Positions 9,572-18,625 of a stretch of DNA of 19,438 nt are shown here, one piece after another. The stretch lies in assembly GCA_037178675.1 (NCBI GenBank), contig JAYMGJ010000683.1, positions 1 through 19,438 of the forward strand. The letters are read 5' to 3'. This stretch comes from Scleroderma bovista. Taxonomy: Eukaryota; Basidiomycota; Agaricomycetes; Boletales; Sclerodermataceae. Each line of letters starts with the position of its first letter. The first letter of the stretch is position 1. A model generated the notes under the pieces. It ran no database searches, had not been told where the DNA came from, and saw only the letters and a program-made list of their open reading frames with translations. The translations under genes were made by a program, and so were the position numbers.

Positions 9572-10067
9572 ATGCATCTTTTCAAATTTTCAGTTTCTCT
9601 CATCTTGGCAGCGCTCTCTACTCGTTGTGCTGCCGATGAATTGGATGCCTTCTCTTACTCCTGCATCGACTCCTACTTGGATAACCCTGTGCTCTTTTCG
9701 AAATGTCAACATATCGATGGCTCATTGGGTCTGCAAACGCACATTGACTTGAATGATTGCCTTGAAAACACAAATGGAGTATTGTACTGTGCCCCTAAGA
9801 GGCCCAAGTGAGTAGATCATTTTACATGTTGATCTAATGATGACCTGGCACCACCATTGAACCAGGGAAGTATATTCAGAGAGTTGCACAGATTTCCGGC
9901 TCTCTGGAACCGTCCTGAGTTGCACTTGCCAAGATTTTAACAAGGTTGAGCGTTCTACGTCCATTGATCTGGGTAAGTTAGTGAAATGACTGAAGCGGCA
10001 AAGATAAATGAATCATTTATGAACAGATGGTTGTTTAACTAATTTTAACGGCACACTGGTATGCTGA
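9572..10067 (+). CDS. secreted cyanovirin-N homology (CVNH) protein, 3 exons, 127 aa
   Basis: Exons 9572-9807, 9866-9972 and 10027-10067 give 384 nt and end in TGA; introns of 58 and 54 nt have clean GT...AG borders. The start at 9572 was chosen over in-frame upstream codons because it begins a signal peptide (MHLFKFSVSLILAALSTRCA, cleavage likely near residue 21) just after the TATA box. The mature part has the two tandem CVNH repeats: repeat 1 about 27-73 (FSYSC, KCQHIDG, HIDLNDCLENTNGVLYC) and repeat 2 about 82-127 (YSESCTDFRLSG, STSIDLDGCLTNFNGTLVC). The third exon supplies only the last 13 residues. Nine Cys follow the signal peptide (31, 45, 63, 73, 86, 98, 100, 117, 127), enough for several disulfides. 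CVNH proteins are usually mannose-binding lectins; carbohydrate binding here is inferred from the fold, and the sugar target and biological role are unknown. Confidence 0.88.
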
Positions 10068-10095
10068 GAAGACTGCGTAAATACGTTTTCACTGA

Positions 10096-10278
10096 TCACG
10101 GAAGGCCTTTGAAAAATCTTTGAGTCTGTTGTATGTTAGTAAGCGTGACAAAGTCTGCCTCGTCCCCTCCACTGTACATGCAGTCGCCCGTCAACTTCAC
10201 TTTGTATTTGCTATCATCCCAATTACAAAATACATTTGCGCACCCAGGCCCTTGGCAAGTTAGTAAACAAACCATCAT
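10096..10278 (-). CDS. small cysteine-containing ORF, 60 aa, uncertain
   Basis: A complete ORF starts MMVCLLTCQGPGC and continues through NVFCNWDDSKYKVKLTGDC. It is convergent with the CVNH gene, ending 28 bp from that gene's stop. I recognise no family and see no signal peptide or obvious upstream exon. It could be the last exon of a longer gene or a chance ORF. Confidence 0.2.
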   Translation of the reverse strand: MMVCLLTCQGPGCANVFCNWDDSKYKVKLTGDCMYSGGDEADFVTLTNIQQTQRFFKGLP

Positions 10279-11616
10279 ATGACCTCCAATTTATGCACAT
10301 AATAATGTCAATAATATTGTCCTGTTTGATTGCTTTGACTTCTGGCTTGAAGAAGTTCAAGGACAAGTGAGCTCTGTTCCCGTACGTGTCTTCCCTTTAT
10401 CAACCTAGCCGAACACTTACTACGACACGCAACTATAACCCTGCCTTTTTCGCGTCCGCAGATCCTCGTGAACGTGTCACCTAGTTTCAGTCGATCCAGA
10501 CACAGCTGCCACTTGTAAATGCAAAGTTGTCCCGTTTCCCAGTCGAAACTTGATTGCCATTCCCACTGCTTTTGCGCGCGTAGCCTTCAAGCTTGACGCT
10601 TCGGTGCAGGACCATCTTACCATCGGTGATATGCCCACTATGTAGTTTAGTCCGGGACACGGAAGCAGTTCAGGGGGGAACGATCTCTCGTCCAATGATG
10701 CTCTTAAATGTTTGGACGGCTTTTTGTTCAAGCGATGTGGTTTTCGATATTAAGTTGTTCCTGGTGGTCAGCTGAGATTGAAGTTCCCAAGGTAAGGGAT
10801 TGTATCGTTGTGGAGGTCCTTCCACGGAGGCGTATGTGCGTGGCTCAGTTGAATCTTCAGTAGAAATTGGCCGGTAATGACTCTCGTAAAGGGTACTTAA
10901 CGGAATGATCGAGGCTCCCGCTGATCGATAGATCCTGCTTCGGAATGACATGGTACGCGCATGTGCATCTTTGGTTGCAGCGGTCACAGGTGGCCAGGAC
11001 GAGCCTGGAAAATACCATACCCAAGCTGGTTTCATCAGCGGTGTCGACAAATCCACTCCTGCGTCTCAGTCAAAGAAGCCGCACACTTTAAATCCCTTGG
11101 TCAGGCTCGTTCTCGGAGCAGTACAAGCGGTGGGATTCCATGTTAATACCATTGCTGATGACCCATTGGAGCACTGTAAGATATTGCTACTGACTCCAGG
11201 GATTCCCACACTGACGGTGTCCCGTTTGAAACCAATGCTGCAGGCAGAATATTTTCCGAGACACAGTGACGTTCCGTGTTGGTAGTGTCAAGACCAACAT
11301 CGGTCAGAGAGGTAGATGTCGACGAACAAAAAAAATTGACAATACGCTCGGTATAATTTATGCTCAGAAAGTACATACATACAAGCCAGCTTCTATGTAG
11401 GTTCGGAGCGGCAGGCACTACCAAGGTAAAGTAATATTACTGCATGTGAAAGCGGGGGGAACAATGAAGACGACGTGAACTAATGATGAAGAGATACAGA
11501 CACAAAGCAATAAGAACAACAGGGGACGAGAGACAGAATCATGGAATGCAGTAGTTGGGGTTGTGTACCATGAAGCCTCGTATGTTTTTTTTTCTTACAT
11601 AGGGCGACCACCAATA
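10279..11616. other. interval with orphan open segments, no clear gene
   Basis: Several minus-strand frames are open but do not join convincingly. The best is 11073-11287 (stop TGA 11070-11072), an open stretch without an ATG that reads SLCLGKYSACSIGF, then GIPGVSSNILQCSNGSS and LTWNPTACTAPRT, with regularly spaced Cys residues like a secreted protein. A second is 10670-11056, containing STEPRTYASVEGPPQRYNP. They are in different frames with no good splice sites between them. These may be exons of a decayed gene; no function can be named. Confidence 0.4.
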
Positions 11617-11877
11617 CTACGGCCTTGGGTGATCGAGGTGCTTTTCACGCACGTGGCGCACAAAATTGTGTCTCGACATCTCCTTGAAGCAGTTGACCCA
11701 CTGGCAGGTGATGGGGACATGGCGTCCCATATCTACAATGCCGTGCCTGTCACGGAAATGTTCGGACACGGCATTGCAATGTATCGTTCTACCGCAGATT
11801 CCCCTGTTGGGGTGGGGCCATCGACACGGCTTGCAAAAGTCACAGGTGTGATTCTTCAACACCGACGAACATGGCAC
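11617..11877 (-). pseudogene. C2H2 zinc-finger segment, probably frameshifted at its 5' side
   Basis: The frame ends at 11617 and encodes two fingers. One is C-x9-C-x11-H-x4-H, reading CRWPHPNRGIC and ending EHFRDRH. The next is C-x4-C-x11-H-x4-H, reading CQWVNC and ending RHVREKH. Trp after the first Cys pair and the regular spacing resemble nuclear C2H2 proteins of mushroom-forming fungi, which bind DNA or partner proteins. Upstream, a stop (TGA) blocks this frame, while another frame holds matching material (GWRCGRHLYSPKG near 11940-11980, then SDVCHVRR) that lines up if one base is missing near 11866. The intervening possible introns (23-31 nt) are too short to explain the shift. The intact finger spacing is clear; whether the gene is broken or mis-spliced in my reading is not. 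Confidence 0.5.
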
Positions 11878-12556
11878 ACATCAGAACTCTGAAACGCTGA
11901 AAATGGGACCATGACATACCCTTTGGCGAGTACAAGTGTCTCCCACAGCGCCATCCAGAGAGGAGGTACCCCTGCTTCGAAAGTAAGTTCGAATAAAGCA
12001 CACATACGAGAGGATAACAGACGGAGTGTAGATTCCGTTGCTGTTGAGGGGCATGGGTAATACAGCAGAGAATGCGATACTTTCTACTGAACGTTCCAGG
12101 GAGATTTAAAGGAATTTGCAGACTGCCAACGGGGAAGTCGCAAGCAGCCTGAATATATTGGAGGAACTCCATTGGAAAAGAGAGCCAACTAGGAGAGGGA
12201 AGGAGGTGCGGGCCACACTAGGAGTATGAATACTGTCGTGGCAAATACGGATGTCATGAGTGACTACTGCCAGGGCCAGAGTCGGTGTGGCGAGCCGCAC
12301 GCGGGAGGGCTGGGATGAGCTTTCCTGGGACGGCGCCACACAACCCTCCTGGTCGGAGGAAGCAGTTGACTTAGAGTCCGAAAATGTTTTAGAGGACAGG
12401 AGGGGCAAATACCAAAGTAGCATTTGAATAGATGGCAAGTATGTAGTAGTTGACCTGCAACCTCGCAATATCAGCATTGAAATTCAGAGAGGCGAGCCAA
12501 GATTGCGGTGGCATATGAAACGATGGAGGTTATACTCATGACAGGAGCCTGGTCAG
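11878..12556. other. 5' side of the zinc-finger locus, unresolved
   Basis: Minus-strand frames 11840-12172 (starting MEFLQYIQAACDFPVG) and 12106-12477 overlap and could contain exons of the zinc-finger gene, but no frame-keeping exon chain was found. The first of these includes the candidate partial finger GWRCGRHLYSPKG. Confidence 0.3.
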
Positions 12557-12755
12557 TCAGACGGGTAGTAGTATCAGGTGTCCGTCCATAGAGGGATAAA
12601 ACAAGTCGAATGGCACGTTGAAGGAAGACCTCCGAGCTCTATATCGAAGTGATCGCTGTCCAAGCCGCCAAGTGACGGTCTCCTCTATCTCATACGCCGT
12701 GTTCAATACATATAATGGTTGGAACGATAAGTCCTGTAACTGCCGAATTTGAACT

Positions 12756-12805
12756 TGGCATGATTCGGAAGCGGCGGCCCTGGCATGATTCGGGGGCGGC
12801 GGCCC
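12756..12805 (+). repeat. 25-bp direct tandem duplication
   Basis: TGGCATGATTCGG followed by AAGCGGCGGCCC (12756-12780) is repeated at 12781-12805 with GG in place of AA, the only two differences. The length is not a multiple of three, so it shifts the frame of the minus-strand relic it lies in. Confidence 0.95.
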
Positions 12806-13160
12806 TGAATGTGAGCAAAGTTTTCAACGATTCATCCAAAGTTGCATCGAATTTTCCGCTTTGGCCAGACGACGCACCTAACGAATGCCAGGATTTGGGA
12901 GACGAACAGACTTCGAAACTACCAGGTGATGGTGTGTCCAGAGTCCATCAATCGCCTCTAGCTGCTGAACGTCGCCTTGTCCCATCTTTGGTGGGAGAAT
13001 ATACTTCATCACCCCTGGAATGAAAACTACCACGAGGATCTGCAGATTCTATCGCTTCGACGCTAGCGCTGCTATCAGTAATACGGTTATCACTTAGAAG
13101 CCATGTGAGTGGATCTGCCGCTATTACTTCCTCGAGCTCGATCCTTCATCCGTTTTGGTT

Positions 13161-13179
13161 GACGGCCTTCGAAGCCGTC
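13161..13179. repeat. short inverted repeat
   Basis: GACGGC, CTTCGAA, GCCGTC forms a 6-bp stem around a TTCGAA-containing centre. It lies inside the coding relic and has no clear job; it may simply reflect the codons there. Confidence 0.4.
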
Positions 13180-13247
13180 CTACTATCAATTTGATTATCG
13201 GCCCTCGTTTTTGGTGGCCATCTGCTGCTCAGTGCTATTGAAGGTAG

Positions 13248-13699
13248 TCAGCGTGTCTCTGACCAGTCAAAGCGCAGGTGTCTTTTCAACCCCTCGCCAT
13301 ACGTACGATGCTCCTCTTGAAAAAAATCGACATCCTGCCGTGAAACTCCTGATGGCCGCCCAAATGAATAGATTTTCAAGGCCCCGAGCACGCTGCTGCC
13401 CATGTCCATGGGGCGATAAACCATCCAAGACAGTGCTACTTGTATGTCAATTCTTTGCGGACCTGGTCAAGTCGAAATGCTGCCTTTCTTTTCTAGGTTC
13501 GCGCAACTTCACATCGAGTTATTTCTCCTCCGGCCATTTGTGACTGTGAAGCAATACACTTGTAACATTCAAAGAATACTAATATCCCAGTTCCGGCAAC
13601 CATGTCATCGCATTTCGCCAGCGAACCGTACAATATCTTGGATCGGTCAAGCGACGGACTGGGGTATGTTGCAGCGACTCCACGACACCGGAAGGATGA
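13248..13699. other. interval between the minus-strand relic and the HET fragment
   Basis: Open but unassigned frames exist on both strands, for example a minus-strand stretch near 13250-13430 reading SFGRPSGVSRQDVDFFQEEH. The expected N-terminal HET motif (PPYAILSHTWG-like) is not visible on the plus strand upstream of 13700. Nothing here can be called a gene. Confidence 0.4.
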
Positions 13700-14089
13700 A
13701 GTCACACCTCTGCATTCATTAAATGCTGCAAGCAGATTACGAAGGATGGGTACGAGTGGTTGTGGCTCGACACTTACTGCGATATCGAGGAGCGCAGCAA
13801 TGCAGAGTTATTAGAGGCCGTCAATTCTATGTACCGGTGGTATGAAAGTGCGAAGGTATGCTATGCATACTTCCATGACGTCCCAGATCCACCTTTTCCA
13901 ACTGTGAGTGGACACTACAGAATGTTAGCGCCGAGCAACGAGCAATTCTTCACCAAGGATTGGCAGCCCATCAGTGACAAGAGATTGCTCCTATCTTCAA
14001 TGGCATTGGCACTGGAGTTCCACGACTGTTCTGAAATGGAGATAAATCGCGACAGAAATGATGCTCGTGAAGGTGACATTCGCTCATGA
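13700..14089 (+). pseudogene. truncated HET (heterokaryon incompatibility) domain fragment
   Basis: The open frame reads KCCKQITKDGYEWLWLDTYC, then AELLEAVNSMYRWYESAKV and CYAYFHDVPDP, the core of basidiomycete HET domains (normally DGxEWxWxDTCCID...AELSEAINSMYRWYxxAxVCYAYLxDV). After PPFPT the sequence jumps within about four residues to MLAPSNEQFFTKDWQPISDK, matching the later LLAPxxxxFFxxxWxxIGxK part. The intervening W-F-x-R-G-W-T-L-Q-E block, usually the most conserved, is missing. The N-terminal YAILSHTW part is also absent, a TGA (13697) closes the frame upstream, and the rest after residue 100 is diverged before a stop at 14087-14089. HET proteins trigger cell death on non-self fusion; this fragment is unlikely to work. 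It ends 47 bp from the convergent F-box gene. Confidence 0.72.
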
Positions 14090-14136
14090 CAGAACAATCT
14101 GCATCTTTCAACGAAATCAGGGAGAATGTAGACACC

Positions 14137-15873
14137 TCAGACTTGCGTCTTTTCTGGAGGAGGCGCCCTCTGGCCACGCCTTATTCTTACAGTTGTGAGA
14201 TACCCCTCCTTCGCCAACTCCTGCAGCACATCTTTCTTCGCCTCAGCCTTTGCTTCAACCATCGCATCGTCCCTCACGCTCCCAAACACAGTCACCATCT
14301 CCAACACAAGCGTCCATCGCTCCGCTCTCCGGTCCGGCATTGTTATCATCCCGATTCCAGACAGTAAATTCTTCAACGGTGGCTTTGCCCATATCTCCTT
14401 CACCTTTGGCATCAAAAACATCAGCGTCGCAGCAATGGGCACAGGATTGTCAATGGGCGATGCGCCCACATCGAACACGCGTATGTTCTCATTCGTCCAT
14501 TGTGCCTTGAGCAGCTCACAGTCCTGCGTCGGATCGAACACAAGTCCGAGTGTGTGTATCTTCTTGCAATGCGCGGCAATGTAACCCACGCCGTACAGCG
14601 TCAGCAAGGAGCGACGGAGTGTCAATGTATCGGTCTGCCAGTCCTGCCCCGTGCCTAGCTTGAGCACCTCGAGATGGGGCCAGGCATCTGCAAGACGCAC
14701 AGCCATTGCATCGTCGAAGTACGGCATGCGGAAGTTCTCGAGATGCACGATGACGAGGTTTTTGAAGGAGAAGAGGGGCTCGAGTGCGTTCGCCTCGAGC
14801 TCGTAGAGGTACTGGTTCGCACGTGGGTTTTCCAGGATCCCCTCGATTGAATATCTTAGAATCTCGAGTTTTTCGTTGTCCAGGGATTTGGATAGTGTGT
14901 CGAAGAAGCCCCATACGAATGGGCCGGGTGCGACGTCGCCGAGGACGATGGTGGCCGAGACGGGGGCGAGCTTGATGTCCTGCATGAACTCTGCTGCTTG
15001 TTGCAACCTCTGTGCACGGAGATTGAATGTCTCGATGGAGGCGAATGTCCCAGAGGGGGGGTCATATTGGCCGTGTGTGGGGATGTCGAATGTAAGGCAG
15101 CGCAGAGAAGACCTCATGACGTGTTTCATTGCATTCTTGTTTGGAATGCCACAGCTGATGCTGACGAGGTTCTCTGCTTTGACAATGAAATTAGAAATGC
15201 AGTCAAGAACAGGGAGAGGTGGCTCTGCACATGCGAACTCTTGTAGTTGTGGACAGTGGATGTGGAGGAATGAGATGAATGTCTGTTTACATAATGGCCA
15301 GTCGTCGCCAGGGAAGTCGATACGTAGGAGGGTAGGCGGCAGGAAGAACCGGATGAAAGGGAATATTTCCTCGCTGTCTTCAGGCCACGAGAGTAACCTG
15401 AGATTAGGGAGGATGGCACTCCCAAGAGTACACGGGAAACTTGTTATGAGGCGTAATAGATCCGCGTTCATGAAACAGTTTCGCTGGCGATAGCCCAACA
15501 TGCGCACTCGTTTGGCGTAGCCTTGAAAGATAGTGAAATCGGAAAGCGCTAGTGGACGGTTGAGGTGCTGTTCGCCGATCAGCACAAGCTCGTTGACTGG
15601 GAATAAGTCACGTACGATAGAGCCGTCAGACCATCTTTGGACCTCGACAGGTAAGCAAGTGAGTAGCGGGTACAACGAATCCAGGTCCCACCAGAGAGCG
15701 TCGAGCGCAGGTTCCTTCAATGCCCTGCAAGTGCGGGCAAGACCAGCGAGGGTACGTCTGACTTGGACGAAATCAGAGGAGTCATCTGTGCAAATTTCAT
15801 GGAGTTGAGCCATCTGACGGAGATGGCTGCATATCATCCGGGCAATCTCAGATATGTATAGGCATCTATGCAT
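14137..15873 (-). CDS. F-box/LRR-like protein, intronless, 578 aa
   Basis: A single uninterrupted frame from ATG at 15873 to the stop at 14137. The N-terminus MHRCLYISEIARMICSHL and LARTCRALKEPALDALW (45-61) followed by DLDSLYPLLTCLP form the degenerate F-box pattern of the large Agaricomycete family. The rest is a long alpha/beta region with LRR-like strands, for example LPNLRLLSWP, LEVLKLGTG and KKIHTLGLVF, and a charged C-terminal tail rich in Ala, Lys and Glu (AKAEAKKDVLQELAKEG). F-box proteins normally link substrates to an SCF ubiquitin ligase through Skp1; the substrate is unknown and Skp1 binding is inferred. Its paralog at 17016-18625 faces the other way. The antisense 205-aa ORF (14876-15493) is a shadow. 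Confidence 0.9.
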   Translation of the reverse strand: MHRCLYISEIARMICSHLRQMAQLHEICTDDSSDFVQVRRTLAGLARTCRALKEPALDALWWDLDSLYPLLTCLPVEVQRWSDGSIVRDLFPVNELVLIGEQHLNRPLALSDFTIFQGYAKRVRMLGYRQRNCFMNADLLRLITSFPCTLGSAILPNLRLLSWPEDSEEIFPFIRFFLPPTLLRIDFPGDDWPLCKQTFISFLHIHCPQLQEFACAEPPLPVLDCISNFIVKAENLVSISCGIPNKNAMKHVMRSSLRCLTFDIPTHGQYDPPSGTFASIETFNLRAQRLQQAAEFMQDIKLAPVSATIVLGDVAPGPFVWGFFDTLSKSLDNEKLEILRYSIEGILENPRANQYLYELEANALEPLFSFKNLVIVHLENFRMPYFDDAMAVRLADAWPHLEVLKLGTGQDWQTDTLTLRRSLLTLYGVGYIAAHCKKIHTLGLVFDPTQDCELLKAQWTNENIRVFDVGASPIDNPVPIAATLMFLMPKVKEIWAKPPLKNLLSGIGMITMPDRRAERWTLVLEMVTVFGSVRDDAMVEAKAEAKKDVLQELAKEGYLTTVRIRRGQRAPPPEKTQV

Positions 15874-17015
15874 GTCGGATGCAGGTCTAGAGTGCCAATT
15901 GTCTTCGAAGACAGGTCAAGAGAGAGAGAGATGCTTGGTTTGACGAAAGGACTTACCACAAGTTCAATCCCTCAGTAGGAGCTGAGTGAGGGGGGGAAAT
16001 GGACCCCAGGGCGTTCGACGACCCATATGTATATGTGGTTGTATATGTGGAATCCGACACAACAAGAGGACCACTGACTTCCATTGTTCTCCTATCGGAG
16101 ATGTTTCACCAGATTGCGTCCGAGCGAGGTCCAGGATTGGCTGCTATCGACGCCCACAATTGCCACTGTATGTATCTAGAACCGCTGTTAGTCGACGTCA
16201 AATGTCAGCATCTGTTGGAGCAAACAATAATAGACGTTTAGGAAAAACTTGCCTGCTTCAAGCTGGCAGCTGCTAACCACACTTTTCCGAAGTGTGTTTG
16301 AAACCCAGTTTGGTGTACTGAGAATGTATGTAGATGTCGGATCACTCCGCCGTTTGACAGAGGTACATAGAATTTGAAAGCAGTGATTGAAGTTCGAGGT
16401 AGTACTGTAGCGTACGGGAATGCCGCCACAACTTGGAATCGTTGGACACTCGAGTAACGCTTCAGAATCAGATTCGACGGAGTTAGTTGTGAATATCTTG
16501 AGTGACGATAGCTCTATGTATACAGCAATTTGGGGCCAACTATGGCGAGCTATATAACTCTTTTTTTGCTGATCAGTACTCTAGATGGTGTTGATGTGAC
16601 ATCACCTGCTCAGTTGAGGCTTGAAAGGTAGTCAAGTTTGATCGATGATCAGTGCTATACCGCTTTCCATTACAGCTATCGGACGCCCGGCGCAATCGCC
16701 AGCTGAGCCTCGTGTATGTAGTAAAAAGGGCACGCCAGCCTCGTTGCACCCCGCTCCTAGCATGCTCGAATTGCCCAAACCCCAAGCAATCAGTAGTCCC
16801 CCGGCGAAACAGCCATGTCTGCTCGCTCGTCTCGCTCCTGACTGGCATTTCTTCAGATGGCACGACGCCGGGTACGATCCTTTGGCACGTTCACCCCCTC
16901 ATCGCAGCCACTAATGCTCTGTATGCAACCTCAAATCGACAGCGCGGACAGACGGGTCCCCAAAGGAACGCGCTCACCCTCCATCCTTGTGTCCAAGCGC
17001 AATGCGAAGCTCTCC
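15874..17015. other. shared upstream region of the divergent F-box genes
   Basis: This 1.14 kb lies between the two start codons, so it should carry both promoters. A short GA run (15919-15930) lies 5' of the left gene. One 80-aa ORF (15999-16241, plus) starts MDPRAFDDPYVYVVVYVE; it has an internal repeat of tatatgtgg but no family and no splice partners, so it remains a weak hypothetical. ORFs at 16645-17041 overlap the leader of the right-hand F-box gene and look like GC-rich untranslated sequence. Confidence 0.5.
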
Positions 17016-18625
17016 ATGCACCGGGCACTTCTGATGCCTGAAATCGTCCGCTTGATCTTCACCTTTGTCCGTGAGTTTGATGAAGCCCCTACAAACGAGA
17101 ACTTTCTCAGTCAACCCATGGCCCAAACAACTCCTGGAAAGAGTACCCTTGCATCGCTCGCAAGGACATGTCGCGCATGGCACGACCCTGCCATCGATGA
17201 GCTGTGGATGCACCTAGATACTCTTGATCCCCTTATCAAACTGCTTCCCCGCAGAATGTGGGCAAAGAAACACATCCCACCCATGGTTGGTCGTATGCTC
17301 CCTGACGGTCTTCCCGCTCATGGCCTTACTAGGTGCGAACGTTCATGCGCAAGAAACACTGGCTAATATTTCAGAAGTATGCCTCTCGCGTCAAATCCCT
17401 CCGCGGCCCGTGCTATTATAGATTCCCCACTATCGTACAGCGCCGCGTGATGGCCGCCCTTGCCAGTTATCCAAAAGCAACTCTTCCATTACTTCCCAAC
17501 TTAAAGGAGATCACATGGTGTGAGATCAGAATGTTTCATCGCATGGAACCCTGTGTGTTCCTCTTGAAGTATTTCGTCGGGCCCGCCATCTCCAGTGTCA
17601 CCCTTAAGCTATACTGTTGGCCATATCACATCTCCTCTGAAATGGCCGTCCTTGCAGGCTTATCTCACCTGTGTCCAAACGTCACCTCCTTCACTGCAAC
17701 CTTTCCCCCCTCCTCACAGAATGATCCATCTCAGGAAGTGGGAGCCATTGTGCGCAATTGGTCGAATATCCGCACCCTTCGCACCTGTGCCCTCCCCCAA
17801 CCGGTCATGGACAAGCTTATATCACAACAAACGCTCGAAACACTCGCCATCGAACTTAACAGCTCTGCATATCCCCCTTATACCGGCCTTTTACCAGAGT
17901 CGCTACACACGTTTTCCCTCGGTGGAAGCAGTGCAAACTTGTGCACGCGCTACCTCCGCAATGTCTATGGCCACCCTTCCGCGCTCGCTCTCCGCATCGG
18001 TGTAGACGATTCCAGTCCGGATGACATCAATGAACTCTTCCGCATACTCCCAGATCACCTCGACAAGACCGCCCTACACACCCTCTCAGTCGAACTAACA
18101 AGCTCTTACTGGATCTCTCGGAATTCAGAGACATTCCCGCTCGAGCTCGACACCCTGCGGCCTCTCCTTACTTTCCATTCTTTGCGCACAGTCGACCTCG
18201 ATTTGTTTAGCACCGGAGACCTCGACGACGACGCGTTCGATATGATGGCACGGGCTTGGCCTGCCCTCGAATCATTCGCACTCGGCACAGCAGACGTGTC
18301 GAGGCAACGTCCCAAAACAACTCTCCGTGCGCTCGTCTCGCTCCTAACGCACTGTCCCAACCTGAACAACATTCATATCGTGTTCGACGGGACGAAAAAC
18401 TTGCTCGATGTAGCTGGAGCATGCACACACGTCGTGAATACGCGGATGACGGAGCTTGCTGTGGGACATTCACCCCTTGATGACGTGGATGCGATGGTGG
18501 GGTGTTTGTGGGCGTTGATGCCGCGCTTGAAGAGCGTCGTGACGGAGGTGATGGATCGCGACTATCAAGATTCGATCGAGCGGTGGGAGGACGTACAGAA
18601 AATGTTGGAATATGGTCTCGGGTAA
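17016..18625 (+). CDS. F-box/LRR-like protein with one intron, 520 aa
   Basis: Exons 17016-17285 and 17333-18625 total 1563 nt. The start MHRALLMPEIVRLIFTFV was chosen because it matches the MHR start of the paralog at 14137-15873; an in-frame ATG at 16857 would add 53 residues with no homology. LARTCRAWHDPAIDELW (48-64) followed by HLDTLDPLIKLLP is the F-box signature shared with the paralog. The 47-nt intron (17286-17332) has a CTGAC branch site and a TACTAG acceptor and joins KKHIPPM to VRTFMRKKHW, then FQKYASRVKSL, a segment typical after the F-box in this family. LRR-like strands follow (LPNLKEITW, LRTVDLDLF, LESFALGTA, LNNIHIVFD). The C-terminus is shorter than the paralog's and lacks its charged tail. 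Probable SCF substrate receptor; substrate unknown. Confidence 0.87.

Larger units (their letters stand above)
12557..13247 (-). pseudogene. decayed coding relic of unknown family, two stops and a frameshift
   Basis: One minus-strand frame from 13247 down to 12806 is interrupted only by TGA at 13146-13148 and 12948-12950. After the 25-bp tandem duplication at 12756-12805 the coding-like frame continues one base out of phase to a stop at 12557-12559. Counting only one 25-bp unit restores a single frame over the whole 691 bp (about 222 codons). Readable parts include RWPPKTRADNQIDSRTASK, ELEEVIAADPLTWLLSDNR, DESLKTLLTFRAA and LNTAYEIEETVTWRLGQRS. By chance such a length should hold about ten stops, so two is notable. 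From about 12625 a different frame (SSEVFLQRAIRLVLSLYG...) is also open and may be the true continuation. No domain was recognised; the charged, Ser-rich character would fit a regulatory protein. The plus-strand ORF at 12715-13023 is its antisense shadow. Confidence 0.5.

Noticed and set aside
6414..10067. A terpene biosynthetic gene cluster
   Set aside because: No P450, oxidoreductase, transferase, transporter or cluster regulator was seen next to the terpene synthase within the window.
12715..13023. 102-aa plus-strand ORF
   Set aside because: It carries the non-triplet 25-bp duplication and is the shadow of the minus-strand relic, whose frame is far more open once one unit is discounted.
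14876..15493. 205-aa plus-strand ORF
   Set aside because: Fully antisense to the intact 578-aa F-box gene.
16857..17015. N-terminal extension of the right-hand F-box protein from ATG 16857
   Set aside because: The 53 extra residues are low complexity and the paralog begins at the equivalent MHR; kept only as an alternative start.
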